Positions 62,212 through 64,000 of a stretch of 64,000 bases of DNA are shown in pieces. The number at the start of each line of letters is the position of its first letter. The stretch's first letter is position 1. This DNA is from Variovorax sp. V93 (GTDB lineage Bacteria > Pseudomonadota > Gammaproteobacteria > Burkholderiales > Burkholderiaceae_C). The notes beneath the pieces were generated by a model. It saw only the letters and a program-made list of their open reading frames with translations. It had not been told where the DNA came from and did no database searches. A program made the position numbers and the translations under genes. The stretch covers positions 4,154,001 to 4,218,000 of the forward strand of contig NZ_AP028669.1 in the NCBI RefSeq assembly GCF_041154485.1. The letters run 5' to 3'.

Positions 62212-63595
62212 AGCCGTCGCAGTCGCGGGGGAACTGCATCCGCCGCGCGCGGGCGTGGCAAGCCTGGACAACGCCACCGGCCACAAGAACATGCAGCAGC
62301 TGATCGAGCTGCGGTGGTTCGCGGTGGTGGGGCAGGTCGCCACCATCCTGGTCGTGCACTACGGCTTCGGCATCCGGCTGCCGCTGGAGCACATGCTGCA
62401 GGTGCTGACCTGCCTCGCACTCTTCAACGGCGTGAGCCTGCTGCGCTCGCGCAGCCCGCGCCGCGTGACCAACGGCGAGCTCTTCCTCGCGCTGCTGGTC
62501 GACGTGGCCACGCTCACCGCACAGCTCTACCTGAGCGGCGGCGCCACCAACCCCTTCGTCTTCCTGTACCTGCTGCAGGTCATCCTGGGGGCGGTGCTTC
62601 TGAAGGCCTGGTCGACCTGGACCATCGTGGTCGTCACCTGCCTCTGCTTTGCGGGGCTGGCGCTGTTCTCGCGCCCGCTCGCGCTGCCGCTGGACCACGA
62701 CCGCGGGCTCTGGAGTCCCTACGTGCAGGGCATGCTGGTCTGCTTTGCGCTCAACGCGGCGCTGCTGGTGGTGTTCATCACGCGCATCAGCCGCAACCTG
62801 CGTGCACGCGACGCGCGGCTGGCCGACCTGCGCCAGCGCGCATCGGAAGAGGAGCACATCGTGCGCATGGGCCTGCTGGCCTCGGGCGCCGCGCACGAAC
62901 TGGGCACGCCGCTTGCCACGCTGGCCGTGATCCTGGGCGACTGGCGCCGACTGCCGCATTTCAGTTCCGATCCCGAACTGCTGACCGAGGTGGCCGAGAT
63001 GGAACTGCAGATCCAGCGCTGCAAGAGCATCGTGAGCGGCATCCTGCTGTCGGCCGGCGAGGCGCGCGGCGAATCGTCGGAAGAAACCACCGTCCGCACC
63101 TTTCTTGACGAACTGGTCGAGGAATGGCGCAGCACGCGTCCGGTCGAGGAATTCGACTACGAGAACCGCTTTGGCCAGGACCTGCCCATGGTCTCCGACT
63201 CGGCGCTCAAGCAGATGATCTGCAACGTGCTCGACAATGCGCTGGAAGCCTCGCCGCACTGGCTGCGCTTCGAGGTGGCGCACGACGCCGACGCGCTGAC
63301 CCTCACGGTCACCGATGCCGGCCCGGGCTTCCTGCCGGCCATCCTGAAGGAGTTCGGCAAACCCTACCAGTCGAGCAAGGGCCGCCCGGGCGGCGGGCTC
63401 GGGCTGTTCCTGGTGGTGAACGTGGCGCGCACCCTGGGCGGCCGCGTCGCGGTGCACAACCGGCCCGAGGGCGGCGCCATCGTGGTCATCACGCTGCCGC
63501 TTGCGGCGGTCGTGCTCGAAGAGGAAGACGAGGAAGAAGAGACCCAGGCCATCGGCGCCGCCGACACCATCATCGATCGAAACGCAAGGCCATGA
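62171..63595 (+). CDS. regB: Redox-sensing histidine kinase, RegB/PrrB/ActS type
   Basis: A 474-residue kinase with six membrane segments. It has both redox-sensing marks of RegB: the quinone-site motif GGATNPF at residues 123-129 and a cysteine (Cys284) in IQRCKSIVSGIL, the position of the redox-active Cys of Rhodobacter RegB. The H-box is GAAHELGTPLATLAV (His242); the HATPase has NVLDNALEASP, VTDAGPGF and GGGLGLFLVVNVARTLGG. Its first 41 nt overlap surf1, so its ATG is inside that gene. A glutamate-rich tail (EEEDEEEET) ends it. ATGA overlap with regA. Confidence 0.93.
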   Translation: MSTPPPAPMPAATEAVAVAGELHPPRAGVASLDNATGHKNMQQLIELRWFAVVGQVATILVVHYGFGIRLPLEHMLQVLTCLALFNGVSLLRSRSPRRVTNGELFLALLVDVATLTAQLYLSGGATNPFVFLYLLQVILGAVLLKAWSTWTIVVVTCLCFAGLALFSRPLALPLDHDRGLWSPYVQGMLVCFALNAALLVVFITRISRNLRARDARLADLRQRASEEEHIVRMGLLASGAAHELGTPLATLAVILGDWRRLPHFSSDPELLTEVAEMELQIQRCKSIVSGILLSAGEARGESSEETTVRTFLDELVEEWRSTRPVEEFDYENRFGQDLPMVSDSALKQMICNVLDNALEASPHWLRFEVAHDADALTLTVTDAGPGFLPAILKEFGKPYQSSKGRPGGGLGLFLVVNVARTLGGRVAVHNRPEGGAIVVITLPLAAVVLEEEDEEEETQAIGAADTIIDRNARP

Positions 63596-64000
63596 CGGAA
63601 ACCACCGAAGCCGAACGCCAGCTGCTGATCGTCGAGGACGACGCGGCCTTCGCGCGCACGCTCGGCAAGTCGTTCGAGCGCCGCGGCTATGCGGTCGCGC
63701 ACGCCACCAATGCCGAGGAGGTCGAGGCGCTGCTGCAGGCCCGTTCGCCCGGCTATGCGGTGGTCGACCTGAAGCTCAACGGCGAGGCCTCGGGCCTGGC
63801 CTGCGTGCAGATGCTGCACCGGCACAACCCGAAGATGCTGATCGTAGTGCTCACGGGCTTTGCCAGCATTGCCACGGCCGTCGAGGCCATCAAGCTCGGC
63901 GCCTGCCACTACCTGGCCAAGCCGTCGAACACCGACGACATCGAGGCCGCCTTCGGCCGCGCCACCGGCACCACGGAGGTGGAGCTGACCAACCGCCCGA
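63592..64000 (+). CDS. regA: RegA/PrrA/ActR-type response regulator (cut by window end)
   Basis: The first 136 codons are visible. LLIVEDDAAFARTLGKSFER forms the acidic pocket, phospho-acceptor Asp59 is in YAVVDLKLNGEASGL, then VVLTGFASIATAVEAIKLGA and the Lys in HYLAKPSNTDDI, all typical of RegA. The Fis-type HTH normally following lies beyond the window. The ATG overlaps the regB stop by 4 nt. RegA activates or represses respiratory, carbon and nitrogen genes according to redox state in known bacteria. Confidence 0.92.
   Translation, partial: MTETTEAERQLLIVEDDAAFARTLGKSFERRGYAVAHATNAEEVEALLQARSPGYAVVDLKLNGEASGLACVQMLHRHNPKMLIVVLTGFASIATAVEAIKLGACHYLAKPSNTDDIEAAFGRATGTTEVELTNRP

Overview
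The window is very GC-rich, densely packed bacterial chromosomal DNA. Its content fits a betaproteobacterium of the Comamonadaceae, most likely Variovorax or a close relative. The grounds are the gene families (FabV, a PHB-depolymerase-type esterase, Urt urea transporter, cyo oxidase with RegBA, LuxR-type two-component pairs), frequent GTG/TTG starts with 4-nt ATGA/GTGA overlaps, and intergenic inverted-repeat elements of a kind common in that family. The genus is inferred, not shown. No rRNA, CRISPR array, integrase, transposase or prophage module was seen. One tRNA gene, tRNA-Ser(CGA), is present.

Layout. 1-5.7 kb: the start of cstA (leaves the window), small secreted and cell-wall genes (NlpC/P60 lipoprotein, DUF1801), a membrane-protein/PrsW/extensin run, and a lower-GC patch with a type VI amidase effector (Tae4) joined to a small membrane protein. 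5.8-11.5 kb: a beta-lactamase-like lipoprotein, a DUF938 methyltransferase, a Cache-type sensor kinase with LuxR-type regulator, and a DedA-rhodanese fusion. 11.6-20.7 kb: a coherent glycerophosphodiester/glycerol-phosphate locus (aldo-keto reductase, PhoD, UgpQ, UgpE, UgpA, UgpB, glycerol-1-phosphate dehydrogenase) divergent from a SorC-type regulator. No UgpC ATPase is present. 20.7-28.2 kb: an MFS exporter, then urtABCDE (minus strand), broken up by two kinds of inverted-repeat element.

28.3-41.4 kb: a DHA2 exporter, NTF2-like protein and AraC regulator; esterase; PPK2; ZntB-like channel; then a plus-strand housekeeping run (PHP phosphatase, DMT transporter, YciO, M50 protease, TrpS) and a convergent regulator/kinase pair with a terminator between them. 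41.6-47.5 kb: tRNA-Ser next to serS, VOC protein, threonine dehydratase, ispH-fkpB, radC-smr. 47.7-50.6 kb: fabV, truncated haemoglobin and an FAD reductase on one strand. 50.8-55 kb: a polar amino acid ABC importer followed by a 2-oxoglutarate/Fe(II) oxygenase whose 5' end appears to carry a 1-nt frameshift. 55-64 kb: HAD phosphatase, MHS-type MFS, then cyoABCD-surf1-regB-regA as one chain of overlapping genes, with regA cut off by the window end.

The most distinctive loci are the glycerol-1-phosphate dehydrogenase/Ugp/PhoD locus under a SorC regulator, the Tae4 toxin with a possible non-standard membrane immunity partner, and the bo3 oxidase operon that also encodes its likely assembly factor and redox sensor pair.
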